Origin: Athalassotoga sp049965695
GTDB taxonomy: Bacteria > Thermotogota > Thermotogae > Mesoaciditogales > Mesoaciditogaceae
NCBI RefSeq assembly: GCF_049965695.1
Contig: NZ_JBMFWB010000001.1
Location: 62,001 to 126,000 of the forward strand
Reading direction: 5' to 3'
Length of the DNA: 64,000 bases
Under the pieces are notes generated by a model, which searched no databases, was not told where the DNA came from, and saw only the letters and a program-made list of their open reading frames with translations. The position numbers and the translations under genes were made by a program. Positions 51,143-59,521 of the stretch are shown here, one piece after another (within the stretch, counting starts at the first letter, position 1; each line of letters begins with the position of its first letter).

Positions 51143-51838
51143 TCAAAACAGATTTCCAACTTCGAAGTCGACCGTAAATTCATTTTTTTTCGCCAAAAGG
51201 TACTCTCCGTTTTTAATGGCGATCCATCCACCACCAGAGGGCTCGGTTGAAATTGAAAGCGAATTTTTACACGCCTCGTAAAATAGCGTGTGATAATTAT
51301 CATCGACCTTTTTGACATATCTCCATCCCATAAGCATTTCGTCGTTGACAATTATGGCATTCAAAGACGTGTATTTACCTTCTGAAATGTCTATCAAGGT
51401 TTTAACCGTTGTTCTTACCGATTCAAGTAGATCCTTATCTTTCAAGTTTTCAATGAACATTTTAGCGTAAAACTGCGTGTCTATTTCATCTTTCCTTTTC
51501 GATTTTGAAAGGTTGTAGATCGTTCCATTGTGGGCAAAAGACCATATTTTGCCTTTTTCATTATATACGAAAGGATGAGAAAACAAAACATTTGCTTTTC
51601 CAAAACTTGCTTTCCTTGCGTGCAAAAGCGCAGATTTAGCGATTTCATCGATCTTCCCATTTTCCCATATCGGCTTTGAACTTTTCTTTATTGAAAACTC
51701 TTCATCGTTGTAACACACGCCGCCCCACCCGTCACCATGCGGTGCATCTTTACCGTGAAGAGCCTGTGCCTTTAAAATTTCAAAGTAAGGTGTAACAGGT
51801 TTACCTTCTGTTGAGATAAAACCTACCATTCTGCACAT
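51143..51838 (-). CDS. Class II glutamine amidotransferase (YafJ/GATase 6-like)
   Basis: The 231-aa protein begins MCRMVGFIS, with Cys2 as the N-terminal nucleophile of an Ntn hydrolase after Met removal. Further features are GDGWGG (as in DGWG) and FAHNGTIYNL, which provides the oxyanion Asn/Gly. The family includes YafJ and Gat-II proteins that take ammonia from glutamine or act as gamma-glutamyl hydrolases. No synthetase domain is fused. It sits 3 bp after the DUF2007 gene and 32 bp before gcvT; a link to ammonia or glycine metabolism is possible but unproved. Confidence 0.85.
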   Translation of the reverse strand: MCRMVGFISTEGKPVTPYFEILKAQALHGKDAPHGDGWGGVCYNDEEFSIKKSSKPIWENGKIDEIAKSALLHARKASFGKANVLFSHPFVYNEKGKIWSFAHNGTIYNLSKSKRKDEIDTQFYAKMFIENLKDKDLLESVRTTVKTLIDISEGKYTSLNAIIVNDEMLMGWRYVKKVDDNYHTLFYEACKNSLSISTEPSGGGWIAIKNGEYLLAKKNEFTVDFEVGNLF

Positions 51839-51841
51839 CTT

Positions 51842-52075
51842 TTACTCCTTGTGCTTTTTAATTTCGTCAAGGAGAGATTCGGCTTCTTCCAATTCTTCGG
51901 CCTTAACAAGTAATTCTTTGGGACCACTTTCTCCGAATATCATGGATCCGCCATAAGGAACAGTTGAATCTCGAATCTTGGCTTCAATTCCATTTTCTTC
52001 AAGAAAGCCCCTCGTTATTTCAGCCGAAGTACCATTTTCAAATATATCCAGCACTGTCCACTCTGTTTTTTTCAT
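51842..52075 (-). CDS. DUF2007-like small protein
   Basis: The 77-aa protein has a ferredoxin-like beta-alpha-beta pattern: WTVLDIFENGTSAEITRGFL, EENGIEAKIRD, then LLVKAEELEEAESLLDE. This is the DUF2007 (putative signal-transducing protein) family. Its function is unknown. It is the promoter-proximal gene of the transcript that continues into the amidotransferase and gcv genes. Confidence 0.75.
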   Translation of the reverse strand: MKKTEWTVLDIFENGTSAEITRGFLEENGIEAKIRDSTVPYGGSMIFGESGPKELLVKAEELEEAESLLDEIKKHKE

Positions 52076-52110
52076 GATGTCTTCCTTTCAAAAATATACA
52101 CGCTAAAGAA

Positions 52111-52119
52111 ATGATACCA
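52111..52119 (-). promoter_or_regulatory. Possible extended -10 of the DUF2007-gcv transcript
   Basis: The minus strand reads TGGTATCAT (TATCAT at 52116-52111), 36 bp ahead of the DUF2007 start, right after the liv terminator. The -35 is weak. Confidence 0.4.
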
Positions 52120-52147
52120 CAAAAATAAAGAGGCCGAACACAGCCTC
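52120..52147 (-). terminator. Terminator after livF
   Basis: The minus strand reads GAGGC-tgtgttcg-GCCTC followed by TTTATTTTT. It lies 24 bp past the livF stop and ends the liv operon. Confidence 0.82.
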
Positions 52148-52170
52148 CTAAAAATGGACGGTGGAAAAAA

Positions 52171-52887
52171 TCAGTTTATGCCTAAGTAAGCATGCCTTAC
52201 GCCGGCATTTACAAGCAAATCTTTCCCATTTCCTTCAAGAACTATTTTACCCGTTTCAAGCACATAGGCGTAATCGGCATTTGCAAGGGCCATCGATGCA
52301 TTCTGTTCAACAAGCAAAATTGTTTTACCTTCTGTTTTTATTTTGTTTATGACGTCAAAAACCATTTTGACAAGTAAAGGTGCAAGGCCGAGAGATGGCT
52401 CATCCATCAGAAGTATTTCTGGATTACCCATCAAAGCCCTCCCTATGGCTAACATCTGTTGTTCACCACCCGAAAGGGTACCTCCGGCTTGCTTTAATCT
52501 CTCTTTTATCCTTGGAAATAACCCAAGCACGAGATCAAAGTCACGCTTTATTCCATCGACGTCTTTTCTTCCAAACGATCCTATCATGAGATTTTCTTGA
52601 ACCGTAAGATTCGGAAAGATTCTTCTGCCTTCTGGAACGAGTACTATGCCATTCTTAACGATTTCATCTGTCCTCGTTTTTGTTATATCTTTTCCTTTGT
52701 AAGAAATTTTTCCCTTTTTGGAAGTCACGACATTCATTATCGCGTTCAAAGTCGAACTTTTTCCGGCACCGTTAGCGCCTATAAGCGTTACCAATTTTCC
52801 CCTTTCAACGCTCAAATCTATTCCTTTTATGGCATTTATTGCTCCGTAATGGACTTTTAGACTTTCTACTTTGAGAATTTCATACAT
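52171..52887 (-). CDS. livF: Branched-chain amino acid ABC transporter, ATP-binding protein LivF
   Basis: The protein is about 238 aa: Walker A GANGAGKSS, signature LSGGEQQMLAIGRAL, Walker B ILLMDEPSLGL. The very short C-terminus (HAYLGIN) fits LivF. It works as a heterodimer with LivG. Start ATG 52887 was chosen over upstream ATGs that lie inside GGAGATGAGG. Overlaps the livG end by a few bases. Confidence 0.95.
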   Translation of the reverse strand: MYEILKVESLKVHYGAINAIKGIDLSVERGKLVTLIGANGAGKSSTLNAIMNVVTSKKGKISYKGKDITKTRTDEIVKNGIVLVPEGRRIFPNLTVQENLMIGSFGRKDVDGIKRDFDLVLGLFPRIKERLKQAGGTLSGGEQQMLAIGRALMGNPEILLMDEPSLGLAPLLVKMVFDVINKIKTEGKTILLVEQNASMALANADYAYVLETGKIVLEGNGKDLLVNAGVRHAYLGIN

Positions 52888-53722
52888 ATACCTCATCTCC
52901 AAGATAGGCTTCTATGACTTTTTTGTCATTTTGGACTGTTTCCGGATTTCCATGAGATATGAGTTTACCGTAATCAAGCACGTATATCCTTTCGCATATG
53001 TTCATGACGAATTTCATATCATGTTCTATAAGTAAAATTGTCAGAGAAAAGTCTTTCATGATTCTTCTTATTGATTCAAGCAATTCCTGACTTTCTTGCG
53101 GATTCATGCCCGCGGCTGGTTCATCGAGGATCAGTAAAGTTGGATTTGTGGCTAAAGCACGTGCAATTTCAAGTTTCCTTTGCTGTCCGTACGGCAATGC
53201 GGAGGCCTTAAAGTCTGCATATTTTTGAAGTTCCATTTTTTCAAGCAAATTAAAGGCTTTTTCTTTCATTACTTTTTCAACTTTGACGTAATCGGGGGTT
53301 TTAAGAATTGCGCTGAAAAGCCAGGGTCTCCATAGCGATTTGGGATATTTTTTAGGATCATGCGCGTGAAGAAAATTGAGTGCCTTTCTATTCGTGAAAT
53401 ACGAGTGCTGTCCAACCATGGTGTTTTCAAGAACGGTCATATCCGAGAAAAGCCTTATGTTCTGAAAAGTTCTTGCAATTCCTATCTGATTTATCAATTG
53501 TGGTTTAAGTCCTGTTATATCTATGCCTTTGAAAACAATTTTGCCGGATGTAGGTTTGTATATCCCTGTTATCATGTTAAAGATAGTCGTTTTACCGGCA
53601 CCATTTGGCCCGATAAGACCAACGAGTTCACCTTTGTTTATGTACATTGAGAAATTATCGACTGCGGTAAGACCTCCGAATTTTATGGTTATTTTATCCA
53701 TATCCAAAATATTTTCAGCCAT
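52880..53722 (-). CDS. livG: Branched-chain amino acid ABC transporter, ATP-binding protein LivG
   Basis: The protein is about 280 aa: Walker A GPNGAGKTT, signature region LPYGQQRKLEIARAL, Walker B LLILDEPAAGMNP (the AAGMN is LivG-typical). The insertion around residues 110-160 (QHSYFTNRKALNFL) is also normal for LivG. The start may be 53722 or an upstream ATG; the gene overlaps livM by 8 bp. Confidence 0.95.
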   Translation of the reverse strand: MAENILDMDKITIKFGGLTAVDNFSMYINKGELVGLIGPNGAGKTTIFNMITGIYKPTSGKIVFKGIDITGLKPQLINQIGIARTFQNIRLFSDMTVLENTMVGQHSYFTNRKALNFLHAHDPKKYPKSLWRPWLFSAILKTPDYVKVEKVMKEKAFNLLEKMELQKYADFKASALPYGQQRKLEIARALATNPTLLILDEPAAGMNPQESQELLESIRRIMKDFSLTILLIEHDMKFVMNICERIYVLDYGKLISHGNPETVQNDKKVIEAYLGDEVYV

Positions 53723-54776
53723 TTTCATCACCAACTCTTTTTTTGAAGAAAGCGTATATGTTTTGCCAACTTAACTCCGATTTTCCCATCAACCCTCTTC
53801 TCCAGAAAATCATTACAACTATGAAGATAACCGAAAGCAAAAGCATGCTCATTCCCGGCACTCCGGGTATTGTCAATCCGAAAAAGTTCACGTTTGATTC
53901 GAACATCCTAAGCCATTGCGAGACAAAAGCAAAAAATATCGCCCCGATTATCGCTCCAGATATGCTGCCCAATCCACCAATGACGATCATTATGAGCACG
54001 TAAAAGGTAAGCATCACACCAAGACTTGTAGGCCTTGGATCAAGGGTCGTTATCCAGTGGGCGTAAAGCGAACCGGAAATACCCGCAAAAAATCCGCTTA
54101 CGACAAAAGCCATCATTTGATGCCAGAACACATCTATTCCCATGACCTTAGCCGCCACAGGGTCTTCGGATATCGCCCTAAGTGCTCTTCCGTAACTGCT
54201 GAATTTCAAACTTCCCACGACGATAACCGTCACAAGCAACCATCCCCATGCCCACCATACAGTTGTGTATGAATTTATGCCCTTAAGACCGAGTGTGCCA
54301 TTTGTCAGTCCGTAAAAATTTTGTATGAGAATTCTTATTATCTCGGCAAAAGCCAAAGTTGCTATTGCAAAATAATCGCCCGTTAACCTGAGCGATGGAT
54401 ATCCTATCAAAAAGGCAAAAAAGGCTGCAACAAGTCCGCCTATGATCGTTGCGGGCAGAAAGCCTATCTGTATGCTGTTCAGAGGCCATATCAGAGGTTG
54501 AATGAAAAATGACATCTGTTTTTGTCCGATTGAAAGTGTTAAAAGTGCGGATGTGTAAGCGCCTATGGCTATAAATCCTGCCTGGCCAAGTGAAAAGATG
54601 CCGGTTACCCCGTTGACAAGGGTGTAACTCACGGCCATAATACCGTAGATGGCTATCAACGTTATGATCCTTGACCAGTAATCTCCAAAAATATTCGCAT
54701 TTGCAAGAAAGAAATAAACACCTACCAAAAAAACAATTGTCAGTATCACGTTAACTTTAAAAGATAATTTTTTCAT
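53715..54776 (-). CDS. livM: Branched-chain amino acid ABC transporter, permease LivM
   Basis: The 353-aa protein has about nine to ten membrane helices, with the LivM landmarks GQAGFIAIGAYTSALL, GYPSLRLTGDYFAIATLAFAE and the EAA-like coupling loop GRALRAISEDPVAAKVMGID. Together with LivH it forms the membrane channel of the importer. It ends with a basic tail and overlaps livG. Confidence 0.95.
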   Translation of the reverse strand: MKKLSFKVNVILTIVFLVGVYFFLANANIFGDYWSRIITLIAIYGIMAVSYTLVNGVTGIFSLGQAGFIAIGAYTSALLTLSIGQKQMSFFIQPLIWPLNSIQIGFLPATIIGGLVAAFFAFLIGYPSLRLTGDYFAIATLAFAEIIRILIQNFYGLTNGTLGLKGINSYTTVWWAWGWLLVTVIVVGSLKFSSYGRALRAISEDPVAAKVMGIDVFWHQMMAFVVSGFFAGISGSLYAHWITTLDPRPTSLGVMLTFYVLIMIVIGGLGSISGAIIGAIFFAFVSQWLRMFESNVNFFGLTIPGVPGMSMLLLSVIFIVVMIFWRRGLMGKSELSWQNIYAFFKKRVGDENG

Positions 54777-54780
54777 GTCA

Positions 54781-55683
54781 TCAAACCTTCTGTTCTGAAT
54801 ATATTTTGAATATGCCCGTTGGTCTGAACATCAAAATTATCACAAGTGTGACGTAAGCAAAAACATCTCTGTATCCTGCCAGACTGGGAAAGAAGCCGAC
54901 AAGCATGATCTCCAAAAATCCAAGCAAAAAACCTCCCACAATTGCCCCTTGAATAGATCCTATTCCTCCGATAACCGCCGCTATAAATGCTTTCAAACCT
55001 GGCGTAAAGCCCATGTAAGGTTGGACTTGCGGATATTTCATTGCCCACAGAATACCCGCAACCGCGGCAAAAGATGATCCAACTATGAAAGTTATGCTTA
55101 TAACGTTGTTCACATTTGCACCCATAAGACTTGTTGCGGGTATATCAACGGATATGGCCCGCATTGCAAGCCCCGTCTTTGTTTTGTAAAGCAACCACCA
55201 TAAAAGCAGAAAAAGCAAAGCCGTAACGATAATCGTTATGAACGTAAGCACCGGAATTCTCGTTTTTCCCATCATGATAACATCGGAAAATACTTTCGGG
55301 TAAACGTTGAATGATTTAGGAATGCCACCAAAGACAACGACTGCAAAACTTTCAAGAAAGAAAGACATTCCTATTGCCGTTATCAAAGATGAAATTCTCG
55401 GAGCACTTCTTAACGGCCTGTACGCTATCTTCTCTATCGAGTAACCGAGCAAACCCGTTATGAATATGGCAAACAAGAAACCTAACCACCAAGGTAAAAG
55501 TAAAAGTGTAATTGCGTAAAAGGCAAAATACGTTCCCATCATGAAAATATCGCCATGAGCGAAGTTTATAAGTCTCAATATGCCATAAACCATTGTGTAC
55601 CCCACCGCTATCAAAGCGTAAAGGCCTCCCAGTGCGAGACTGTTAAAAAAATTTTGAATCAATGCATTCAAACTTGCATCCAA
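54781..55683 (-). CDS. livH: Branched-chain amino acid ABC transporter, permease LivH
   Basis: The 300-aa protein has about eight membrane helices, with GGLYALIAVGYTMVYGILRLINFAHGD at the N-terminus and the coupling loop KTGLAMRAISVDIPATSLMGA. Both are LivH signatures. It starts at TTG 55683 after GGGGTGA. It is separated from livK by an intrinsic terminator, so livK is likely made in excess. Confidence 0.95.
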   Translation of the reverse strand: MDASLNALIQNFFNSLALGGLYALIAVGYTMVYGILRLINFAHGDIFMMGTYFAFYAITLLLLPWWLGFLFAIFITGLLGYSIEKIAYRPLRSAPRISSLITAIGMSFFLESFAVVVFGGIPKSFNVYPKVFSDVIMMGKTRIPVLTFITIIVTALLFLLLWWLLYKTKTGLAMRAISVDIPATSLMGANVNNVISITFIVGSSFAAVAGILWAMKYPQVQPYMGFTPGLKAFIAAVIGGIGSIQGAIVGGFLLGFLEIMLVGFFPSLAGYRDVFAYVTLVIILMFRPTGIFKIYSEQKV

Positions 55684-55700
55684 AGTTAATCACCCCATTG

Positions 55701-55730
55701 AATTCAAAAAGAGGGGAGTGTTTCCCCTCT
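55701..55730 (-). terminator. Attenuating terminator between livK and livH
   Basis: The minus strand reads AGAGGGGA-aacac-TCCCCTCT, then TTTTTGAATT. The first arm overlaps the livK stop codon. It is a perfect 8-bp stem with a T-tract and should let only part of the transcripts continue into livHMGF, the usual way to get more binding protein than permease. Confidence 0.85.
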
Positions 55731-56842
55731 TATGGATTTATAGTTGTAACGTATGTGAACTGACCGTTCACAACTTCATTTATAACGGCAGACTTAACCG
55801 CGTTACCGTCATCGCCTATTGTTATATAGCCGGTGGCGCCTTCAAAATTCTTCGTACTTCTTATAGCCGCGTTTATTTTGGCCGGATCCGTTGAACCTGC
55901 TCGTTCTATGGCATTTAACATGACAAGGTACGTGTCAAATCCAAGGGCTGCAAGGGCAGATGGAGAGGTGTGGTAAAGGGCCTCATATTTTGCAACGAAT
56001 TCCTGTCCCATTTTCGTTGCAGGGTGATCCGCATTGAAGTGAGAGGTGTAGTAAAGTCCATTAACAGCACTTCCTCCTATTTTAATAAGTTCTGGTGCTT
56101 CAGCACCATCACCGGCCAAAAATGGTCCCGTGTATCCAAGTTGTCTCGCCTGCTTTGCCATAAGGGCAATTTCAGGGTAATAACCAGAGACGTATATAAC
56201 GTCGGGATTATGGCTGAGGGCATCTGTAAGTTGGGCACTGAAATCCTGATCTCCTGACTGGTAATATTCTTTGTAAACTGTACCTCCACCAGCGGTGAAA
56301 TCTTTTACGAAGAAATTCGAAAGTCCTACACTGTAATCCTGGGCAACATCTGTGAAAACGGCAGCCGTTTTAGCCTTCAAATTGTTGAGCGCAAAGATGG
56401 CAGCAACATGTCCCTGGAAAGGATCGATGAAACACACCCTTGAAACGAAATTTTTCCCCTGAGTCACAAGCGGATTTGTGGAAGCCGGCGAAAGTAATGG
56501 TATCCCTGCTTTTTCTGCCACAGCACCGCCCGCCAAAGTGTTTGAACTTGCAACTTCTCCTAAAATACCCACAACGCCGTTAAGATTTATGAGCCTACTC
56601 ACGACATTCGCCGCTTCGGTTTTGTCCGATCTGTTATCCGCAAGAATCAGTTCAACTTTCATTCCAAGCACGGTTGGAAACATTTGATTTGCGATCTCTA
56701 TCCCCTGATAGACCATCTGCCCAAAAGATGCTATGCCACCGGTCATCGGCAAAGCGACACCGATCTTCACAGTTCCTTCAGAGAAAGACAAAACGGAAAA
56801 AAACATCAGACCAACCAGCAACACAAAAAATATTTTTTTCAT
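55730..56842 (-). CDS. livK: Branched-chain amino acid ABC transporter, substrate-binding protein LivK
   Basis: The 370-aa protein has a Sec signal peptide (to about LSFSEG, residue 23) and then the type I periplasmic-binding fold: IGVALPMTGGIASFGQMVYQG and SPASTNPLVTQGKNFVSRVC. The AAAQDYS-type hinge region is VAQDYSVGLS. There is no lipobox, so it is free in the periplasm. The ligand is probably leucine, isoleucine, valine or a related amino acid, but cannot be read from sequence. First gene of the liv operon. Confidence 0.94.
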   Translation of the reverse strand: MKKIFFVLLVGLMFFSVLSFSEGTVKIGVALPMTGGIASFGQMVYQGIEIANQMFPTVLGMKVELILADNRSDKTEAANVVSRLINLNGVVGILGEVASSNTLAGGAVAEKAGIPLLSPASTNPLVTQGKNFVSRVCFIDPFQGHVAAIFALNNLKAKTAAVFTDVAQDYSVGLSNFFVKDFTAGGGTVYKEYYQSGDQDFSAQLTDALSHNPDVIYVSGYYPEIALMAKQARQLGYTGPFLAGDGAEAPELIKIGGSAVNGLYYTSHFNADHPATKMGQEFVAKYEALYHTSPSALAALGFDTYLVMLNAIERAGSTDPAKINAAIRSTKNFEGATGYITIGDDGNAVKSAVINEVVNGQFTYVTTINP

Positions 56843-56852
56843 CCGACTACCT

Positions 56853-56905
56853 CCCTTATGGTAATATTTTGTATCAATTTTATACCGTAAGGGTCATTTT
56901 GTCAA
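56853..56905 (-). promoter_or_regulatory. livK promoter with a large inverted repeat (operator)
   Basis: On the minus strand TTGACA (56905-56900), 17 bp, TAAAAT (56882-56877). Around the -10 lies the inverted repeat CCCTTACGGTA (56893-56883) and TACCATAAGGG (56863-56853), 10 of 11 bases complementary, with 30 bp centre to centre. The second arm reaches the ribosome site AAGGGAGG. It looks like an operator for a dimeric or looping regulator. Confidence 0.7.
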
Positions 56906-57009
56906 TCTTTTATGTTAATTCTTATTTTAAAATTAACTTTAAAGAAATATAAGTAAGACCTTCAAAAGGATGGGATTTCTGATCAAGTGCAGAATACATG
57001 ACTTTGTCC

Positions 57010-57040
57010 ATTAATTGAAAAGGCGGCATATAGCCGCCTT
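57010..57040 (-). terminator. Terminator of the V-ATPase subunit operon
   Basis: The minus strand reads AAGGCGGC-tatat-GCCGCCTT followed by TTCAATTAA. A perfect 8-bp GC-rich stem, 55 bp after the subunit K stop. The 56906-57094 gap otherwise holds only a second small hairpin (CACTT-ataa-AAGTG region) and no gene. Confidence 0.8.
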
Positions 57041-57094
57041 AATGTGACATGCTCCCCCCACTTATAAAAGTGAGAGAATCCTTTCTTAAAAAGG

Positions 57095-57550
57095 TTAAAT
57101 TCTACCAAGAATCATTATGGATATTATCAAACCGTATATGGCAACTCCTTCGGCAAGGCCAACGTATATCAACGTTCTTCCCAACATTTCGGGTTTTTCG
57201 CTTATAGCGCCTATACCTGCGGCTCCGGCGATACCGACACCTATACCCGCACCTATGGACGCAAGACCGGTGGATAAACCTGCACCAAGTAAACCTAAAC
57301 CTACACCGTTACTTACAGTTGTTGAAGTCGCTGCCGCGGTCGTAGCAGCCAGTGCATGACCGTCTGGAATCATGGAAAGTAAGGCTATGAGACCAAAGGT
57401 TATCACCGAACCTATGTTCATTCCAAGAATCCCTTTTCCCACCTTAACTGGAGACGAAATTTTTTTCATAACCTTTTTGCTCGTCAAGATTATTCCCAAC
57501 ACGATCGTTGTTGCTATAACGACAGTCATCAATGCAACAGATACTGACAT
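57095..57550 (-). CDS. ntpK: V-type ATP synthase subunit K (proteolipid)
   Basis: The 151-aa proteolipid has about four membrane helices. The conserved C-terminal hairpin is GLASIGAGIGVGIAGAAGIG then YVGLAEGVAIYGLIISIMIL, with the ion-binding Glu in LAEG. The N-terminal hairpin is less conserved. Neither helix shows the Gln or the Thr/Ser after the Glu typical of sodium rings, so proton coupling seems more likely; this is inference. ATG 57550 follows AAGGAGG. Confidence 0.92.
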   Translation of the reverse strand: MSVSVALMTVVIATTIVLGIILTSKKVMKKISSPVKVGKGILGMNIGSVITFGLIALLSMIPDGHALAATTAAATSTTVSNGVGLGLLGAGLSTGLASIGAGIGVGIAGAAGIGAISEKPEMLGRTLIYVGLAEGVAIYGLIISIMILGRI

Positions 57551-57580
57551 CAAGATGTCCTCCTTTCAAAATATAAAACT

Positions 57581-59512
57581 TCAAACTCTTTTTTCCTCTC
57601 TAAAAGAAAATGGATGGAACTCTCTTCCGCCTGCCTCGAAAAATTTCGTGAAAAATTCGTAATACGTCAACCTTAAACTCTGGATGAAGACCACAAGTCC
57701 TTCGAGTCCCACGAGTATCAATTGACCCATTAGAAAAATTATTATTGCCCAGACATCCCCACCCTTTGCGGGTAAGACCATAAGCGTCATTATCCAAAAC
57801 GCTTCGAACAACGCTTCATGCGTTAAAGCAAAGGCAGCCAACCTGACGTACGATATGGCATTGCTCAAAAAAGATATCAACGTATCGAACATGCCAAAGC
57901 CGGTTTCAACCCAAAAGCCTTCACCAAATTTGATCTTTTCTCCGGACACGATCTGTCCAAGCGGCCTTTTAAGCAACATTGCAACAAGACTTACTATTAT
58001 GAGTATAACGACTAAAGTCATGTAAGGTACCTTTCCTTCAAACATGTAAAAGGATACTGCCATAACTGCAGGCCAGTAAAAGACAAGTCCTGCTATGCCT
58101 TCCGGAGAAAAGAGCGCTTTCTCCCAGTTTCTTTGTCTGAATCCGTTTATTATGTTTAAGATCATTCCAAAACTTATCATGCCGATTCCAAAATATATAC
58201 CGACTATCATCAATTGGTTTATCTGGATTATAGGCCTTAGCCATATGGCAGGCATCCATTCAAAGCCAAAGATTGATCCGTACATGAAACCAAAAAAGAT
58301 AGATGCGGATGCGGCACTCATCATAACGGTGCCAAATTGCTTTGAACCTCTTTTGTACATGAGATACCCAAACAAGAAAAGAATTGCGCCGTGGCCTATA
58401 TCTCCAAGCATGAATCCGAACATGAAGGTGAAAAAGGCCGCGACAAAAGGAGTGGGATCTATTTCACCGTAAGATGGCGTCCCAAACATTTTCGTCACAA
58501 ATTCAAATCCTTTTAGCCATCCTCCTCTGTTTTCAACCTTAACCGGAACTTCTATCCGTTTTGTTTTCATGATCTTTTCGGCCGATTCATTTATCATAAG
58601 TACTTCTTCATCGATCTTTTGATCGAATTTTTTTACCTCTTTTGATGGCATCCAGCCGTTCAAAAGGTAAAGATTGCCGGTAGAAGTCGAAAATGATTGA
58701 AGATCGTATATTCTCTTGTGAGAAATGATAAGCGGATAATATTTATCGACGAATGCTTTGTTGGAATACAACACTTTCTTTATCGCAAGATTGCTTTCGT
58801 TAACCGAAATTTTTGTCACTTCTATAAGTGCTTCCATTCTCGCCTTTACCTCTTTTGGCGTTCCCGTGTAATCAACTGGCAAAACATCTTCTTCAAAATA
58901 TGCGGATTGCAAAATCTGCCTTGCCTCTTCTTCAAAGTCAGGAGGGGTAAAAACGAATATCCATGAATTGTCTCGATCTCTGCTTACCTCAAGAATGAGG
59001 ATAGGGTCTTTAAGCGAAGACTCTATAAGATTTTCGTAGTTTCTTATCGGTACCCTTCCAAAAATCAATTTTATCCTGTTTATCTCTGCCAAATTTCCAA
59101 GATCGATGTTAAGATTTACAAGTACATTCACATGAAAGAGCACATTTTGATAATCAGAAAGTTTCTTTGCCTGATCGTTTTTTCTGCTGAAGAAAGTCTT
59201 TATGCCTTCATTCATGAGTTTGAATTTCTTTTGAAGGTCGTTTATATGCAAAGGTTCATCAAGATTTATCTCGTTTTGATCGAATGGAGGAACGTATTCG
59301 GTCATCTTAAGAAAATTCGTCATCTCGCTGTAAAGTTCACGGTAAGGATTATCGATCTGTATTTTTAAAAGGTCAGAAGTAATCGTTTCATCCATGATTT
59401 CTTTCATATCATGAGGTTCAAAAGATTCTGACGATATGAGATCGAGGTCATTTTTTTCTATTTTTTCACGTGGAGCAACAAAAGTTACATTTTCCATTTT
59501 AGCAACTGCCAT
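57581..59512 (-). CDS. ntpI: V-type ATP synthase subunit I
   Basis: The 643-aa protein has a cytoplasmic N-terminal half (about 1-340) with coiled-coil arms. Seven to eight membrane helices follow, with PTPFVAAFFTFMFGFMLGDIGHGAIL and RLAAFALTHEALFEAFW. The latter carries the essential Arg facing the proteolipid ring. It forms the stator and half channels of the V-type ATPase. Start at ATG 59512 after GAGGTG; the gene follows subunit C by 9 bp. Confidence 0.94.
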   Translation of the reverse strand: MAVAKMENVTFVAPREKIEKNDLDLISSESFEPHDMKEIMDETITSDLLKIQIDNPYRELYSEMTNFLKMTEYVPPFDQNEINLDEPLHINDLQKKFKLMNEGIKTFFSRKNDQAKKLSDYQNVLFHVNVLVNLNIDLGNLAEINRIKLIFGRVPIRNYENLIESSLKDPILILEVSRDRDNSWIFVFTPPDFEEEARQILQSAYFEEDVLPVDYTGTPKEVKARMEALIEVTKISVNESNLAIKKVLYSNKAFVDKYYPLIISHKRIYDLQSFSTSTGNLYLLNGWMPSKEVKKFDQKIDEEVLMINESAEKIMKTKRIEVPVKVENRGGWLKGFEFVTKMFGTPSYGEIDPTPFVAAFFTFMFGFMLGDIGHGAILFLFGYLMYKRGSKQFGTVMMSAASASIFFGFMYGSIFGFEWMPAIWLRPIIQINQLMIVGIYFGIGMISFGMILNIINGFRQRNWEKALFSPEGIAGLVFYWPAVMAVSFYMFEGKVPYMTLVVILIIVSLVAMLLKRPLGQIVSGEKIKFGEGFWVETGFGMFDTLISFLSNAISYVRLAAFALTHEALFEAFWIMTLMVLPAKGGDVWAIIIFLMGQLILVGLEGLVVFIQSLRLTYYEFFTKFFEAGGREFHPFSFREEKRV

Positions 59513-59521
59513 ACCAACACC

